Of a DNA stretch of 64,000 bases, positions 29,119-38,213 are shown in pieces. Positions within the stretch are counted from its first letter, which is position 1. Every line of letters begins with the position of its first letter. Below the pieces are notes generated by a model, which was given only the letters and a program-made list of their open reading frames with translations, was not told the origin of the DNA and did no database searches. Origin of the DNA: Rahnella aceris (GTDB lineage: Bacteria > Pseudomonadota > Gammaproteobacteria > Enterobacterales > Enterobacteriaceae); contig NZ_JAADJV010000003.1 in the NCBI RefSeq assembly GCF_011684115.1, positions 310,001 to 374,000 on the forward strand, in the 5' to 3' direction. A program made the position numbers and the translations under genes.

Positions 29119-29267
29119 GTCATTGTCCTGAGAAACCAAGTCTTAGGTGAAGCACCGTATCACAGAGGAAATCCCCTATACGTGATCTGGTCAATAATAT
29201 AACAAACACTGTTGCATTATTGAAGGCAGACACCTCTTAAACGCACAGAAAGCCACGATTTAAGGCA

Positions 29268-29292
29268 CAAAAAAACCCATCCGGAGATGGGT
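29268..29292 (-). terminator. Intrinsic terminator of the porin remnant
   Basis: An 8-bp stem AACCCATC / GATGGGTT with a T run on the minus strand, 38 bp after the porin stop. Confidence 0.85.
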
Positions 29293-29329
29293 TTTGGTAC
29301 TCAGATTCTTTTATGAGAAGTTTCGGAGA

Positions 29330-29860
29330 TTAGAACTGATATTGTAAGCCTACACCCACGATATCATCGGTAGAGATTTTGTTGGTTTCGTAGAAATTAT
29401 CATCGTTGTCCAGCAGGTTAATTTTGTAATCAACGTAGGTGGACATATTTTTGTTGAAGTAATAACTCGCGCCAACAGAAACATATTTAACCAGATCTTT
29501 ATCGTTGTTATCAGAAGTATTACTGCCGTCTGCAGTCAAATCCTTACCTTTAGATTGCAGGTAAGACACTTCAGGACGTAATCCAAAATCAAATTGATAT
29601 TGTGCGGTTACTTCGAAGTTCTGCGTTTTGTTTGCAACACCACTCTCACCAAACATTGTCATATTACGCGTTTCGGAATACATCGTAGCGAGATAGACAT
29701 TGTTTGCGTCATATTTTGTACCCACAGTCCAGACATCAGCTTTATCCCCTCCTGCAAAATTCTCACCTGCAGAAGTCGTCTGATCGTTTGTACGGTCAGA
29801 TGATGCATACGCGGCACCCGCAGTGATACCCATACCGAAGTCGTAGGAAGTGAAATGTCC
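29330..29860 (-). pseudogene. OmpC/OmpF-type porin, C-terminal remnant
   Basis: About 177 codons of the C-terminal part of a general porin are intact ([60 protein letters not shown], ending VGVGLQYQF with the terminal Phe needed for assembly). Homology stops at about 29860. Upstream codons encode an unrelated stretch and no signal peptide or N-terminal strands exist in the next 2 kb. The original terminator survives. The 5' two thirds were lost or displaced, probably when neighbouring accessory DNA arrived. Confidence 0.85.
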
Positions 29861-30647
29861 ATTAACTATATGTTTAATATGATTATTAACTTGATTTTCA
29901 GCTTGTTTGCGTAAATAAATCCCACCACGCATCCCCATGAATTCATGAGGAATAAATTTAGTTTTGCAGAAAGGTTTTATTTTACTAAGACAAATATTGC
30001 TGTATGCATACCCAGTTTGTTTTGTGCATGGTAGTTTATGCTTGTTAAGCGGGTGTACAACAAAAGAAATATGGCCGGTGTGCCGAATGTCAATGCGCTG
30101 ATCTTGGCCGAATGGACAAAGCGTGTGATGGATAGAAAAACACAGTTCAGCCCATTACCTTGAGATGCCACACTTTCCGATTGATTCTTTTGAAGTATTT
30201 ACTATTCATCGTCGAGGGCTACGTCTTGCTTTGGGATATCTTGACCTATTTTGGCGACAGCATGCTCATTTTGCCCACCGGAATAACCCTCGATTTTTTA
30301 TCAATGCTAGTGGCACTGGTCAGTAATGAGCTATGCCAATCAATTTTCAATTTACTCACTCCTATGATGAAGAGGTTGATTAGAAATTAGGATACTAACT
30401 AGCATCAAATGCCGAAATTTTGTGGCACACAGCAGACAAAAACGTGACGCTGAAGGTCTGCTGAGAGCGAGAAGCGGATATCAACTGATGTCAGAAATGA
30501 CATTTTGTAGTTGAACTATAGGGTAGGATCGTCTATCGGATCAGTCCAGACAATCTATGGTTAGAAGCTGGTTAAACGACTGCTTCCGGCCAATTGATGT
30601 CAGCTAGCTGTGGTCGGTATGCCGGAATCTTAGTGAAGGGGGGAGAA
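29861..30647. other. AT-rich junction segment without supported genes
   Basis: About 790 bp between the porin remnant and the DUF5680 gene. A 76-codon plus-strand frame (30160-30390) has no ribosome-binding site or recognisable family, and I do not call it. Short open stretches look like decayed coding DNA. Base composition is distinctly lower in GC than the host genes to the left. Confidence 0.5.
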
Positions 30648-31103
30648 TCATACTAACATCCCTCCTGATAAAATTAGATTGTAATATGTTTCGTCATTAA
30701 ATTGTATTGTTTCTTGTCCCTGGAATTTTTGGATAGAACCAAAAAGAGTATTGGAATAAAAGAAACCCGAAGATTTATTTTCTCGAGGCCCTCTAATAGG
30801 ATAGAGTTCATCTGCAAGGCCTTGATTTTTCATTGATAAAGCTTTCATTTTGCGAATGGTTATTTCATCAATTCTATCATTGGTTGCACCGCCTTGATAC
30901 TGCATAACCCATATGGGGAATTTTTTAAATGAAATAATTACTTGCCCGTAAATATTCCTCCCCTCCGTAAAGTAATTTCTATAGGTATAGCCACCATCAT
31001 TATATTCAATGACTTTCATATCCCCCCCTGTTAATGAATTTATAATTACATTTTCAGGGTTTCTATAAAGAAAACGATTTGCTTTTATTAAAAACTCTTC
31101 CAT
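30648..31103 (-). CDS. DUF5680-like domain protein
   Basis: A 151-residue soluble protein. The pattern YNDGGYTYRNYFTEGRNIYGQ ... KKFPIWVMQYQGG resembles the DUF5680 domain, whose function is unknown. The gene is AT-rich compared with host genes, lacks neighbours of related function and sits in the junction between porin remnant and prophage, suggesting horizontal origin. The start is the ATG at 31103, with a weak ribosome site (GAGAGTG) ahead. Confidence 0.6.
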   Translation of the reverse strand: MEEFLIKANRFLYRNPENVIINSLTGGDMKVIEYNDGGYTYRNYFTEGRNIYGQVIISFKKFPIWVMQYQGGATNDRIDEITIRKMKALSMKNQGLADELYPIRGPRENKSSGFFYSNTLFGSIQKFQGQETIQFNDETYYNLILSGGMLV

Positions 31104-31731
31104 TTACACTCTCGAAATTTTAATCTCATGCAGATAATAAGTCCTTAGAATTGTCAATGTATTAAAAAGGTATGAAATTTAAAAATACTTAGCATTCATA
31201 AAAGTTGTTTTATAAATATGTCGGAATCTTCGCTTCCCATGAAATTTTAACGTCAACTATGAGAGTCCGTATTACTCATGATGCTAACTATGCATGAGTA
31301 ACCTTAGAAAAACCTTAAGAACGGAATTTATTTGAAGCTTTTTTACAAAATCAATCTAAATAATACATCTCATTACTAATAATCACTTGTGCACTCAATT
31401 TTTTCAATTACCCCTATGGCTGGATATAATCTTTTAGCACCATCCCTGGCTTTGTTGAATAAATCGGACTTTTGGCCGCAATCAGGATCAGATCAGCACA
31501 TTCATGATGACCTGCTCCCTGTTGATTAATGCACTATATGTTAACAACTTCCGCTTCTGGCACAGAACTGCCTGTCTGATCAGATTTGGCTCTGTGCCGT
31601 AGTTGTGTCAGGTCAAGTCTGAGCTAATACACCTTAATAACCCTTCCCTTTGGAATGCACCGCAAAAATTATTTAGTTAAGTCATTTAACTAATCCAAAC
31701 CGGCCACAGAGCCGAGTTTTTTGCCTGTATA
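31104..31731. other. AT-rich intergenic junction with IS end and hairpins
   Basis: About 630 bp without a supported ORF. It contains a perfect 9-bp inverted repeat, TTACTCATG / CATGAGTAA, at 31272-31301; an IS903-like terminal repeat at 31448-31465; and TTAGTTAA-N5-TTAACTAA at 31673-31693. Repeated low-GC decay of earlier insertions is the simplest reading. Confidence 0.5.
31448..31465. repeat. IS903-like (IS5 family) terminal inverted repeat, isolated
   Basis: GGCTTTGTTGAATAAATC is identical to the 18-bp terminal repeat of IS903-type elements as I know it. No transposase ORF and no second inverted copy are visible nearby, so this is a solo end or scar of a lost element. Confidence 0.65.
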
Positions 31732-31932
31732 CTACCAACCCTTTAGGCGTTGTATCGCTAACTGTAAGGCATCATTTTGTTTACTGTTCGAATCAACAAC
31801 TTCTTCCTGGACTCGCTCCAGCCATATAACCATACGCCTCCGACTGACTCCCCCCTCATCTTCCGCAAGCATAAGGTAACACTCACCAATCATCCTGCAT
31901 GCCTCTTGATAGGCAGAATCAACACCTTGCAT
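31732..31932 (-). CDS. Small helical protein, weakly YmgB/AriR-like
   Basis: A 66-residue acidic, helical protein. The start at 31932 has GGAG a suitable distance upstream. The pattern SRRRMVIWLERVQ followed by LQLAIQRLKGW is reminiscent of the small YmgB/AriR biofilm-regulator family, but the match is by eye only and weak. It lies just outside the prophage tail-fibre gene, so it could be a prophage moron or host accessory gene. Confidence 0.45.
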   Translation of the reverse strand: MQGVDSAYQEACRMIGECYLMLAEDEGGVSRRRMVIWLERVQEEVVDSNSKQNDALQLAIQRLKGW

Positions 31933-32092
31933 AGTAACTCCGACTAACAAAAATGATATTAGTCATGTTAACCGGAGATTTTTTGTAAAGTATCTACCGC
32001 TTATAAACTTTATTCAAAATTCATCTAAACTAAGAATAGCTGACACAAGAGCAGCAAGCCTGCCAAGGCGCCATGAGTGCCTATCTTCTGAT

Positions 32093-32118
32093 AACCCGCC
32101 GTTAACGCGGGTTTTTTT
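32093..32118 (+). terminator. Rightward intrinsic terminator, possible sRNA 3' end
   Basis: A 7-bp stem AACCCGC / GCGGGTT, 7-base loop, then a T run. No plus-strand gene lies upstream. Confidence 0.75.
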
Positions 32119-32219
32119 AACTACAAACTACATTTACTTAAGCCAAATCTACTTCATGAGCTATCCTCAACAGAGGAGTAACACTCCTGTTCCTAAACTA
32201 AATTTGGTGATAATTCACT

Positions 32220-32244
32220 AGCCTTCGTTCGCGAAGGCTTTTTT
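32220..32244 (+). terminator. Rightward intrinsic terminator with TTCG loop, possible sRNA 3' end
   Basis: An 8-bp stem AGCCTTCG / CGAAGGCT with a TTCG tetraloop and T6. It faces the end of the leftward tail-fibre gene. Confidence 0.78.
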
Positions 32245-32279
32245 GTTTATGTCGGTTACTTTTCGGTAAGGAAAGAAAG

Positions 32280-33557
32280 TTATGAAGCAGGTTTGTTGTT
32301 AATCCCAAGCGTTGACTCGATCTGTTTTAGCCGTTCGGATAAAGCTGAGATAAGTTCTGCCTGGTCTTCATTGCGTTTCTTTAATGCTTTAATAGCAGCA
32401 CCAGTATATGCAGCTGATACCCCAAGGGTGTTGAGCGATAGCGTATCCTCTTTCGCGAAGAACTCCCCTTCCTCGTCGATATAAAGCTGCGGGTTTTTAG
32501 TCAATGTGACTGCATCAGGACAATCTTTCTGGACGTCCTGCGCAATGAAACCAAAACCTTTAGCGCCCTTTGTTACCGAAATTACTTTTCCGGCTTCGTC
32601 GTATTCGCTCGGGACATCGCAGTAATCCCATGAGCAAGTCCGCCATGAGGTGAGTGCTGATAGCGCTTTTTCCGGTTCAATTTCGACAACGTTCATCTTA
32701 ACGTCAATGTCAGATACTGCCACCCACCCCGCAGACGAGACACCTTGACCCGTATTGAGCATGGTGAAATCTGTGATTACCGCTGTGTTTGTATTATTGA
32801 CAGTACGGAAGCGGAAGCCTCCATCGCCAGTCCCACGATTACACAGGAAATCAGCACCTCCAACTAGGCCGGTTCCGTTCCAACCGATATAAGAGCCTTG
32901 AACTGCTGGGTTATTTAATCCTTGAGTGTAAAACCCTGCAGGCCCCGCTGAAACTTGCGCTCCCACGGTAAAGTTACCTGATATCGAGCCGTTACCGGAG
33001 AATGCCGGTGACGCCAATGGAGCGGCCCCCAGAGCCGTGCGTGCTGCCGCGGCTGTCGTTGCTCCTGTACCGCCCTGGCCTATCGACAGTGCAGTCGTTA
33101 AGCCGGTAAGTGACGTAATATCCCCATTAGCACCTTTAGCCGCTTTCGCTGCCAATGACGTCGTGATGTTGCTCCATGCAGGGCCGGTATAAGTAGACCC
33201 GTCGGGCAGCGTCACCGTGATTGTACCCGTTCCACTGAATACCTGTTGCCAATTGGCCTTGTCCAGATTCAAACCGCGAATGGCTTTGGCCACATCTGCA
33301 GCGACTTGAGCGGTAATCCCTACAAGTGTCGCATTGGGTACCGCTGTCCATGCGTTACCGGTGGCGGTTGGTCCGCCATATGGGGTGATTAACGTTAGTG
33401 ATGTTGCGGATGCTATTACTTTGACTCCTAAGGTATAGGTCACACCACCAACAATAACGACGATAAAGTCGTTTGTTTTTAAGTCGGTGGTAAACGCGGT
33501 TCCGGTACCCGACACGGTTGCTGAGTTATTGGTTAATGCGATGGTTCCTGCCGACAT
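32280..33557 (-). CDS. Tail fibre with C-terminal S74 self-processing chaperone domain
   Basis: A 425-residue fibre. The N-terminal part is rich in Gly/Thr/Ala with fibre-type repeats (SIGQGGTGATTAAAARTALGA). The C-terminal domain starting near SDIDVKMNVVEI and continuing to GFGFIAQDVQKDCPDAV is a peptidase S74 intramolecular chaperone, with the Ser/Lys cleavage dyad retained. It trimerises the fibre, then cuts itself off. A coiled coil closes the protein. It probably binds the host receptor. A minus-strand terminator separates it from the upstream cor gene. Confidence 0.85.
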   Translation of the reverse strand: MSAGTIALTNNSATVSGTGTAFTTDLKTNDFIVVIVGGVTYTLGVKVIASATSLTLITPYGGPTATGNAWTAVPNATLVGITAQVAADVAKAIRGLNLDKANWQQVFSGTGTITVTLPDGSTYTGPAWSNITTSLAAKAAKGANGDITSLTGLTTALSIGQGGTGATTAAAARTALGAAPLASPAFSGNGSISGNFTVGAQVSAGPAGFYTQGLNNPAVQGSYIGWNGTGLVGGADFLCNRGTGDGGFRFRTVNNTNTAVITDFTMLNTGQGVSSAGWVAVSDIDVKMNVVEIEPEKALSALTSWRTCSWDYCDVPSEYDEAGKVISVTKGAKGFGFIAQDVQKDCPDAVTLTKNPQLYIDEEGEFFAKEDTLSLNTLGVSAAYTGAAIKALKKRNEDQAELISALSERLKQIESTLGINNKPAS

Positions 33558-33572
33558 GTTTTGCTCCAGGCA

Positions 33573-33596
33573 TAAAAAAACCCGCCGGAGCGGGTT
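33573..33596 (-). terminator. Intrinsic terminator between cor and the tail fibre gene
   Basis: An AACCCGC / GCGGGTT-type stem with the loop on GGA and seven T on the minus strand, 16 bp before the tail-fibre start. Confidence 0.82.
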
Positions 33597-33615
33597 TTAG
33601 ATAATTAGGGTTGCA

Positions 33616-33852
33616 TCATTTATCGCACGTTGTGCGGATGAAATTAGTTTTACTGACCCAGCGCCAGCCGAACGGATCGCCAGCCTGATACTGAGTTTGA
33701 TGAGCGACCTGACGGACGCCATAAATCTGCACCGACGTTTCTTGCCCGCCAATGAGTGCCGTACCACTACAGATAGGATGCTGCTTCTCAAGGATGCCTG
33801 AGCACCCGGAGACCAAAACCGCCAGACCAATTGCCATCATGATTTTTGTCAT
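33616..33852 (-). CDS. cor: Cor-type superinfection-exclusion lipoprotein
   Basis: A 78-residue lipoprotein with lipobox VLVSGC (Cys about 17). The body contains the Cor-family block TALIGGQETSVQIYGVRQVA, QTQYQAGDPFGWRWVS and a closing TTCDK. In phages N15, phi80 and HK97-like lysogens, Cor sits in the outer membrane and blocks FhuA-dependent phage entry. The start at 33852 follows AGGGACAG. Its location between J and the distal fibre matches other Cor-bearing phages. It is flanked on its 3' side by a terminator, as expected for a lysogenically expressed moron. Confidence 0.85.
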   Translation of the reverse strand: MTKIMMAIGLAVLVSGCSGILEKQHPICSGTALIGGQETSVQIYGVRQVAHQTQYQAGDPFGWRWVSKTNFIRTTCDK

Positions 33853-33976
33853 TTTTCTGTCCCTTGAATATTGATACTGGAACGATAACAACGATATTTA
33901 TGGCGGTATAATTAGTTTGATAGATCAATTAATAGAAATTGATCGTTAAAAACGATCGTAAGTAGCAATGCATTGA

Positions 33977-34651
33977 TTAATAAGCGGATATATCAATTGT
34001 ATATATCATGTCGTTTGAATTTGCATAGCCAACATTTTCAAGCTGATCGCCTCCCGGACTGACTGTCTGTGTGGAGGATATTCGAGTGGTTGAACCGTTG
34101 AAATATGCATAGGTCTGAATGGGTGACTGGAAAGGGCGCGTTGCCCCCCCAGAATGAATGACACCTACCATTAAGCCAGTCATCTGCGGCATTACCGCAT
34201 AATTCCCACTGAGTGTGGTATCTATGTTGTACCCAAGGTTGGCCGGATTACCCGGCGTTCCAACAGCGATAGGTGGATTCATGACCTTGGTTTCATTGGT
34301 CAGTATGCACTGTCCCTGAGCATTGTTTATCGCTATCCCCCACGCCGGTTTGGGCTGAGGGATGACGATACCAAAAATATAAACAGTGACATTTCCCACA
34401 CTCCCACCAGCAAGCCTGCCTACCGTGAGTGTGTATACACCACTATTATTACTCAACCTTCCATAAACACCGGTTACATCGGACTTGAAGGCGAGAACAA
34501 AGGGGCTGGATACGGATACGGCCAAATTAATATCACCTCCGCTTCCGCCAAAGTTGTACACATTCTTTGAGACCAGACTCATCGGCGTCGTGTCTGGTGT
34601 TGAGAACGGAATACCGTACTCATCGACCAGTATTGCCCCGTAATTTGCCAT
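33977..34651 (-). CDS. Minor tail protein downstream of J (uncharacterised)
   Basis: A 224-residue beta-rich, Gly/Ser/Thr/Asn-rich protein with no signal peptide (MANYGAILVDEYGIPFSTPD). Its place after the tail-tip protein J and its composition suggest a tail-tip or fibre-associated structural protein. It shares a short N-terminal style (M-A-x-YG) with the next upstream gene. There is a one-base gap to that gene, so translation is probably coupled. Confidence 0.65.
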   Translation of the reverse strand: MANYGAILVDEYGIPFSTPDTTPMSLVSKNVYNFGGSGGDINLAVSVSSPFVLAFKSDVTGVYGRLSNNSGVYTLTVGRLAGGSVGNVTVYIFGIVIPQPKPAWGIAINNAQGQCILTNETKVMNPPIAVGTPGNPANLGYNIDTTLSGNYAVMPQMTGLMVGVIHSGGATRPFQSPIQTYAYFNGSTTRISSTQTVSPGGDQLENVGYANSNDMIYTIDISAY

Positions 34652-34652
34652 G

Positions 34653-34967
34653 TCATTGCTTCACTAAGTAGACGATCAGCCAACCCTCAGCTGCCGTGAA
34701 TGTACCGGTTGAATAATCTGCACCGGCGCTCGAAAGCGAGACGCCGGTCGTTGTCGTGGTTATTTTGCGTCGGGCTGATGAAAGCTCGGCTCCCATAACT
34801 GGCGACTGCATCGCGGCCACCTTATAACCTGGCGGTACCGAATACGACCATGCCCCGGATACCTGGTCTTTTGAGAGATAGACAGAACCCAGTATCAGGA
34901 TCTTTACTAAACCAGTATTATTCGGCGTTCCCGAGGCGCTCCATGTTTGAATACCATAGCTAGCCAA
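34653..34967 (-). CDS. Small tail protein downstream of J (uncharacterised)
   Basis: A 104-residue protein (MASYGIQTWSASGTPNNTG), beta-rich. It abuts the stop of J with no gap and is followed one base later by the 224-residue protein. Small proteins in this position are found after J in HK97/N15-type phages. The function is unknown and a structural role is inferred. Confidence 0.65.
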   Translation of the reverse strand: MASYGIQTWSASGTPNNTGLVKILILGSVYLSKDQVSGAWSYSVPPGYKVAAMQSPVMGAELSSARRKITTTTTGVSLSSAGADYSTGTFTAAEGWLIVYLVKQ

Positions 34968-37900
34968 TTAGAATACCCCTGTCAGCTCACCAATTTGGAC
35001 TCGCAGTACGCCGCTGGCGTCAGCGACACTGATCGTCGTGTTAGTGGTTTTCATCTTTCCGCCGGAACCAGAACCGTAGTTCACGAAAGTACCGCCCTTA
35101 TCCAAACGCCAGCCGGATACACCCGCTACGTAGTTGTTAGACTGAATGAAGTTGCCGATCTTCGCATTTGTAATCGTCCCGTCCTGGATAAACGCATCAC
35201 TGATAAACACCTGGCCATTCACCACGGCAAATGGTGAATACTGCGTGTCACCTGATCCCGACATCAGCACGAACTGGTTTGCGTTAAAGCCCACTCGCGT
35301 CACCACCGGCTGGCCTGCCTGCGCCAGTACGGCAATAGACATCCCGGCGTTGTACATCACTCCACCGATCCGCACGCCCGTTTTCAGGGTGTAAATAGCT
35401 GAAGCGCCGCTGGCATCAACAACAGCTGTCAGTTTGTCCTCGAGCGCCGCAGTCACGTCACCGATTTGTGCCTGCACCTGAGTTGTTAAATCAGCCATCG
35501 CCTGATCAACCTCGGCGACAGTAGTTTTTACAGTCAAAATATTAGCGCGTACCTCACCGTTCTGAGCGAACTGGTGATCAATGGTCGAGTTGAGGTTTAG
35601 TGCATTCTGCAAGATGGCATCGATGTTGGTTTCAATATCACCAGTCAGCCGGTCACCATCGGCAGAACTCAGGAAGTCATCCGCAATATCGCCCAGATAA
35701 TCATCTGCATTGTCGTTCACCATCCCCCGGATCCAGTCGGTATAGCCCGACTCATTTCCGGTTTTATCCACCAGCTGAGCGCGGTACCAGAATACCTGAC
35801 CTGCCCTTAACCCCAGTTGCGTATAAATTGCCTGCGGATAGGGAACGTCGGACAGCAACAGCGGATTAGATTGATCAGAGTTCGGCGTGTACTGAATCTC
35901 TGTTTTTAGGGTGTCTGAAGTGTTTTCCGGGAAGCCCCAATTCAGCTGAATACCCCAGTTAATACCGGTGGCCGTGAAACCTACCGGCTTCGGTGGATTA
36001 CCCTCTTTACCGGTCAGCGTAACCTCAACCGAATAACTCCACCCGCTTGATATCTCCGCTGCGTTAATGGCACGCACACGCACCAGATAGCGGCCAGCGT
36101 AAATGCCAGGCACTTCAAACGACGTGGTAGAGCTGCGCGGAACGTTTACCCAGTTCCCATCGTTACGGCGCCACTGTGCCTCGTATGCGATAGCGTTCGT
36201 CGTTGCGTCCCACGTAGCCCGCATGGTCTGAACGCTGATCCCCTGATTGACCACAGAATAAGAGCCGATCTGAATATTAGCCGGTGCAGACTGGTTACCC
36301 GGCGGGATAACACTGATCGGGCGTTCGTCGATAATGGCGCCGGTATCGATGCGCGCATATTTATCCGGGTCGTGATACGCCGCGGAAATGGTGAACGTAT
36401 TGTCGTTGTTGTCAGCCACGCTGAGCACGCGATATTGCTGCGCATACAGCTCGTCTGACTCAACCACCCAGATGCTTTCGGACTCTGGTGTTTCGCTGTA
36501 AGCCGTGGTGACGGTGACAACCTTCCCCGACACCGACTGAATTGTGCGTGACTGAGCTGCACCTGATGGAAGATTTAAAATCAGCCGGCCACCAGCAACA
36601 GCATCCGGCACGCGGTCCAAAGTAATCGCGCGACCGTTCACTGAACTTATGCGGCCACCGGTCACTTTTCCCGACAGCATTTCATCAGCAACCGCAATGA
36701 TGTAACCCGGCTGCGGGATCATGCCATCCAGCCCGACACCAAAAGTTATCACCCGGTCTTTGTTATTGGTCAGGATACCCCAGCGCCCTTTCCTGTTTGC
36801 CTCTGACTGACGGGTACAGCCAATAGCCGTCAGTTCAAGTTGGTTGAACCCGTAGCGCGTAACCAGATCCTGCTCGAAAACTGGCTCCATAGCATCAGCA
36901 TAGGCATTGTCCGGATCAGACCATGACACAAGGGCCGTTGTGTAACGGGTCTTGGTCGTGCTGCTCGAGTAACTGAACTGGCCATCGATGACGTTCGCGC
37001 GGGTATAGCTGTAATCGATATCACGCGGCATGTCAGCCAAGGCAACTATCTGATTCCCGCCCCAGTACGTCATGCCGCGGAAAATCGCCGCAAAGTCTCT
37101 CAAAACCGTATATGCGTCGTTTCGACTTTGTACGTAAACGTTGCAGATATAACGCGGCTCTGCGCCGTTACCGCCTTTTCCATCTGGAACCATCTGATCG
37201 CAATATTGTGCGACCTGGTAAAGTTCCCATTTGTCGATGTTCTCCGCGGTAAGCCGGTTACCTAGGCCAAAACGGTCAGTGACCACAAGGTCATAGAAAA
37301 CCCACGCCGGGTTATCTGACCATGCCCACTTGAAAGCACCGGTCCATGTACCGCTATAAGTTCGTGTTACCGGATCATAAGTATCAGGCACGCGAATAAC
37401 GCGGCCCTGTGGCTCGCATGAAATTTGCGGGATGGAGCCATTGAATTGACTGGAATCGAATTCGATATACAGCAGTGCGGTGTTCGGATATCTAAGTTTT
37501 GCATCGATGACTTCCGTGTAGCTCTGGATCGTCATTGCATCGCCAATCTTTGCGCTGTTCGCATCTGCAGTAATCTTGCGCAGACGAATTGTCCAGGTGG
37601 TGCCAGCCGGTGGAAGGTCAACGCGATGGCTGCGCTCGTATCCTGACGTGGTTTTGCCAGTAACTGCTGTGTTGATTACCGTCTGAAATGCTCCGCCGTC
37701 GGTTTGCAATTCGATGGTGTAATTGATCGAATACCCAACCAGATCACCGTCATCTTCTTGCTTAAATAAAGACGGCCATTTCAGCCGCAGGCGAATAGCT
37801 GAGAGTTGGGTATTAGTAAAAGTGTGCGTCCAGGCAACTGTGCTTTTCACCTCAGTGCCGACGCTAATTTCGTTCTCAGTACCCGGCAATCCCTGAATAT

Positions 37901-38153
37901 AGGATTGCGCCTGCGTCCCGGCGCGGAACTCCCACGCCACCCCGCTGAAATTGCTTGAACCGTCACTGTTAAGCAGCGGCGTTCCATCCAGATAAATTGA
38001 TTGCCCAGTCAGGCCGCCGCCAAATTCCCCCTCGCCCAAAGCGATAAGCAGTTTTGCCTTCGCGATGGATTGAAGATCATCTGGCTGTTCTACGGGCGTG
38101 CGTGATGAAGAACTGCCACCTTTGCGGCCTTTTATTTTGGTTGCGGTTGCCAT
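34968..38153 (-). CDS. J: Tail tip host-specificity protein J
   Basis: A 1061-residue central tail-tip protein of lambda gpJ type, which contacts the receptor and triggers DNA release. The N-terminus is KIKGRKGGSSSSRTPVEQPD, with the conserved GEGEFGG and SIYLDGTPL segments. A central region with PYICNVYVQSRNDAY and fibronectin-type III-like repeats (ISVQTMRATWDATTNAIAYEAQW, WGIQLNWGFPENTSD) follows, then a helical C-terminal part. The length is near lambda gpJ. An intrinsic terminator sits directly in front of its start, so expression likely needs Q antitermination. Confidence 0.92.
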   Translation of the reverse strand: MATATKIKGRKGGSSSSRTPVEQPDDLQSIAKAKLLIALGEGEFGGGLTGQSIYLDGTPLLNSDGSSNFSGVAWEFRAGTQAQSYIQGLPGTENEISVGTEVKSTVAWTHTFTNTQLSAIRLRLKWPSLFKQEDDGDLVGYSINYTIELQTDGGAFQTVINTAVTGKTTSGYERSHRVDLPPAGTTWTIRLRKITADANSAKIGDAMTIQSYTEVIDAKLRYPNTALLYIEFDSSQFNGSIPQISCEPQGRVIRVPDTYDPVTRTYSGTWTGAFKWAWSDNPAWVFYDLVVTDRFGLGNRLTAENIDKWELYQVAQYCDQMVPDGKGGNGAEPRYICNVYVQSRNDAYTVLRDFAAIFRGMTYWGGNQIVALADMPRDIDYSYTRANVIDGQFSYSSSTTKTRYTTALVSWSDPDNAYADAMEPVFEQDLVTRYGFNQLELTAIGCTRQSEANRKGRWGILTNNKDRVITFGVGLDGMIPQPGYIIAVADEMLSGKVTGGRISSVNGRAITLDRVPDAVAGGRLILNLPSGAAQSRTIQSVSGKVVTVTTAYSETPESESIWVVESDELYAQQYRVLSVADNNDNTFTISAAYHDPDKYARIDTGAIIDERPISVIPPGNQSAPANIQIGSYSVVNQGISVQTMRATWDATTNAIAYEAQWRRNDGNWVNVPRSSTTSFEVPGIYAGRYLVRVRAINAAEISSGWSYSVEVTLTGKEGNPPKPVGFTATGINWGIQLNWGFPENTSDTLKTEIQYTPNSDQSNPLLLSDVPYPQAIYTQLGLRAGQVFWYRAQLVDKTGNESGYTDWIRGMVNDNADDYLGDIADDFLSSADGDRLTGDIETNIDAILQNALNLNSTIDHQFAQNGEVRANILTVKTTVAEVDQAMADLTTQVQAQIGDVTAALEDKLTAVVDASGASAIYTLKTGVRIGGVMYNAGMSIAVLAQAGQPVVTRVGFNANQFVLMSGSGDTQYSPFAVVNGQVFISDAFIQDGTITNAKIGNFIQSNNYVAGVSGWRLDKGGTFVNYGSGSGGKMKTTNTTISVADASGVLRVQIGELTGVF

Positions 38154-38164
38154 ATTGCGCCCAT

Positions 38165-38189
38165 AAAAAAAGGCCGCCGAAGCAACCTT
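38165..38189 (-). terminator. Intrinsic terminator between tail genes I and J
   Basis: On the minus strand there is an 8-bp stem with two G-U pairs (AAGGTTGC / GCGGCCTT), a TTCG loop and a T7 run. It ends 12 bases before the J start codon. Confidence 0.78.
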
Positions 38190-38213
38190 AGAGGTAAGGA
38201 TTGGGGGATGAGA

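Larger units (their letters stand above)
31933..32279. other. Intergenic region with two rightward terminators
   Basis: About 350 bp separate the 66-codon gene and the tail fibre. No ORF is supported. Two plus-strand intrinsic terminators are present (entries at 32093 and 32220), and a small hairpin AGGAGT-AAC-ACTCCT at about 32175-32189 lies between them. Confidence 0.6.

Noticed and set aside
30160..30390. 76-codon plus-strand hydrophobic ORF in the junction
   Set aside because: No ribosome-binding site, no recognisable family and surrounding DNA looks decayed.
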